Source: Sva-07 sp963698565 (lineage in GTDB: Bacteria > Actinomycetota > Acidimicrobiia > Acidimicrobiales > Ilumatobacteraceae). From it: a stretch of DNA of 64,000 nucleotides. This document shows, one piece after another, positions 63,507 to 64,000 of the stretch. Within the stretch, counting starts at the first letter, position 1; each line of letters starts with the position of its first letter. The translations under genes and the position numbers were made by a program. The notes under the pieces were generated by a model that worked only from the letters and a program-made list of their open reading frames with translations, was not told where the DNA came from and did no database searches. The stretch covers positions 1-64,000 of the forward strand of contig CAVORH010000001.1 in the NCBI GenBank assembly GCA_963698565.1, given 5' to 3'.

Positions 63507-64000
63507 TCAGGCGACGACGACGTTGCTCACGGCAGCGAAGTGCAACACGGCCGCCACGACGACGAGCAGGTGCCACACCTCGTGGTACCCGAAGGTCGTC
63601 GGCCACGGGTCGGGACGTCGGCGCACCAGCACCGGGAACCCGATGGTGTAGGCGAGCCCACCGGCCACGATCAGCCCGAGCTGCAGCGCCGTGAGACTGT
63701 CGATCAGCACCGGCATGGCGATGACCGCCACCCAGCCCATCACCAGGTAGAGCGCGTACGAGACGTAGCGGGCCCCGTGGAACCAGGCGAGCTTGAGCAC
63801 CATGCCGAGCAGCGCGAGGCCGCCGATGACCGCCAGCAACGGGATTCCCCAGGCCTTGGGCAGCGCCACCAGGCACAGCGGCACATAGGTGCCGGCGATC
63901 AGCAGGTAGATCATCGAGTGATCGAGTCGCTGCATGATCTGGCGGGCCTTCACCGAGTGCGCGAGACGGTGGTAGGCGGCCGAGGTCCCGAAGAGCAGCA
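63507..64000 (-). CDS. Hemolysin III/TrhA (PAQR family) membrane protein, 5' end beyond window
   Basis: The C-terminal 165 residues or so of a seven-helix hemolysin III-type protein. Conserved residues include AAYHRL (His of the zinc site), QRLDHSMIYLLIAGTYVPL (Asp and the second motif) and FGYHEVWHLLVVVAAVLHF (two further His). The reading frame is open past the right edge, so the first helices are outside. TrhA proteins help keep membrane energetics and fluidity in balance. It heads the operon with the RNase H-like protein and ABC ATPase. Confidence 0.92.
   Translation of the reverse strand, partial: LLFGTSAAYHRLAHSVKARQIMQRLDHSMIYLLIAGTYVPLCLVALPKAWGIPLLAVIGGLALLGMVLKLAWFHGARYVSYALYLVMGWVAVIAMPVLIDSLTALQLGLIVAGGLAYTIGFPVLVRRRPDPWPTTFGYHEVWHLLVVVAAVLHFAAVSNVVVA

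Overview
The window is high-GC DNA from an actinobacterium, most likely an Acidimicrobiia (Ilumatobacter-like) lineage. This placement is inferred from gene content: two DUF222/HNH proteins, an F420-type luciferase-like oxidoreductase, class II DAHP synthase, fused-type KorA/KorB, a nadD-LCP-rsfS operon, a steroid-type P450, and many genes with a TANNNT box 6-8 nt before the start codon and no Shine-Dalgarno sequence. No 16S rRNA or other decisive marker is present.

Layout. 1-9.6 kb is an accessory region. It holds the end of a tyrosine recombinase, a VapC toxin with a 58-residue partner, an IS110-family transposase, a two-component system beside a small membrane protein, an RHH/Doc toxin-antitoxin pair, fused IS3 and IS256 remnants, and a coiled-coil KfrA-like protein. 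It ends at tRNA-Val(UAC). 9.7-16.1 kb is ordinary metabolism (pirin, SRPBCC protein, LLM oxidoreductase, serine hydrolase, MalY-type aminotransferase, HNH protein). 16.2-21.1 kb is a four-gene operon with overlapping ends: IMPase-like protein, large FtsX-type permease and two ABC ATPases. 22-29.2 kb carries a peptide-binding lipoprotein, two small membrane proteins and a 1499-residue P-type ATPase with a decayed first half. 30.2-42.6 kb is the most unusual locus: two adjacent nucleotide cyclase/ATPase signalling proteins. The larger one (about 3,200 residues) ends in eight tandem paired repeats that look like 16 SnoaL/NTF2-like units.

42.8-64 kb is mostly core: a second HNH protein, tRNA-Ala(GGC) with a strong terminator, nadD-LCP-rsfS, a sigma-70 factor, class II DAHP synthase, a class C-type serine hydrolase, thiolase, a ROK kinase, a PIG-L deacetylase, a P450, small conserved proteins, thymidine kinase, a TrkA_C membrane protein, KorAB, and an operon of TrhA, an unknown protein and an ABC ATPase.

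Two window-wide signals matter for reading the annotation. First, at least eight single-site frameshifts break otherwise well-conserved genes (near 14.43, 16.47, 30.86, 34.31, 34.45, 42.51, 52.56 and 57.91 kb). Several would be repaired by one base in a short homopolymer, so sequencing error is at least as likely as gene decay. Second, two families of intergenic palindromes occur: a 42-nt family (four copies) and a 31-nt family (two copies, exact reverse complements). No CRISPR array, rRNA operon or replication origin was seen.
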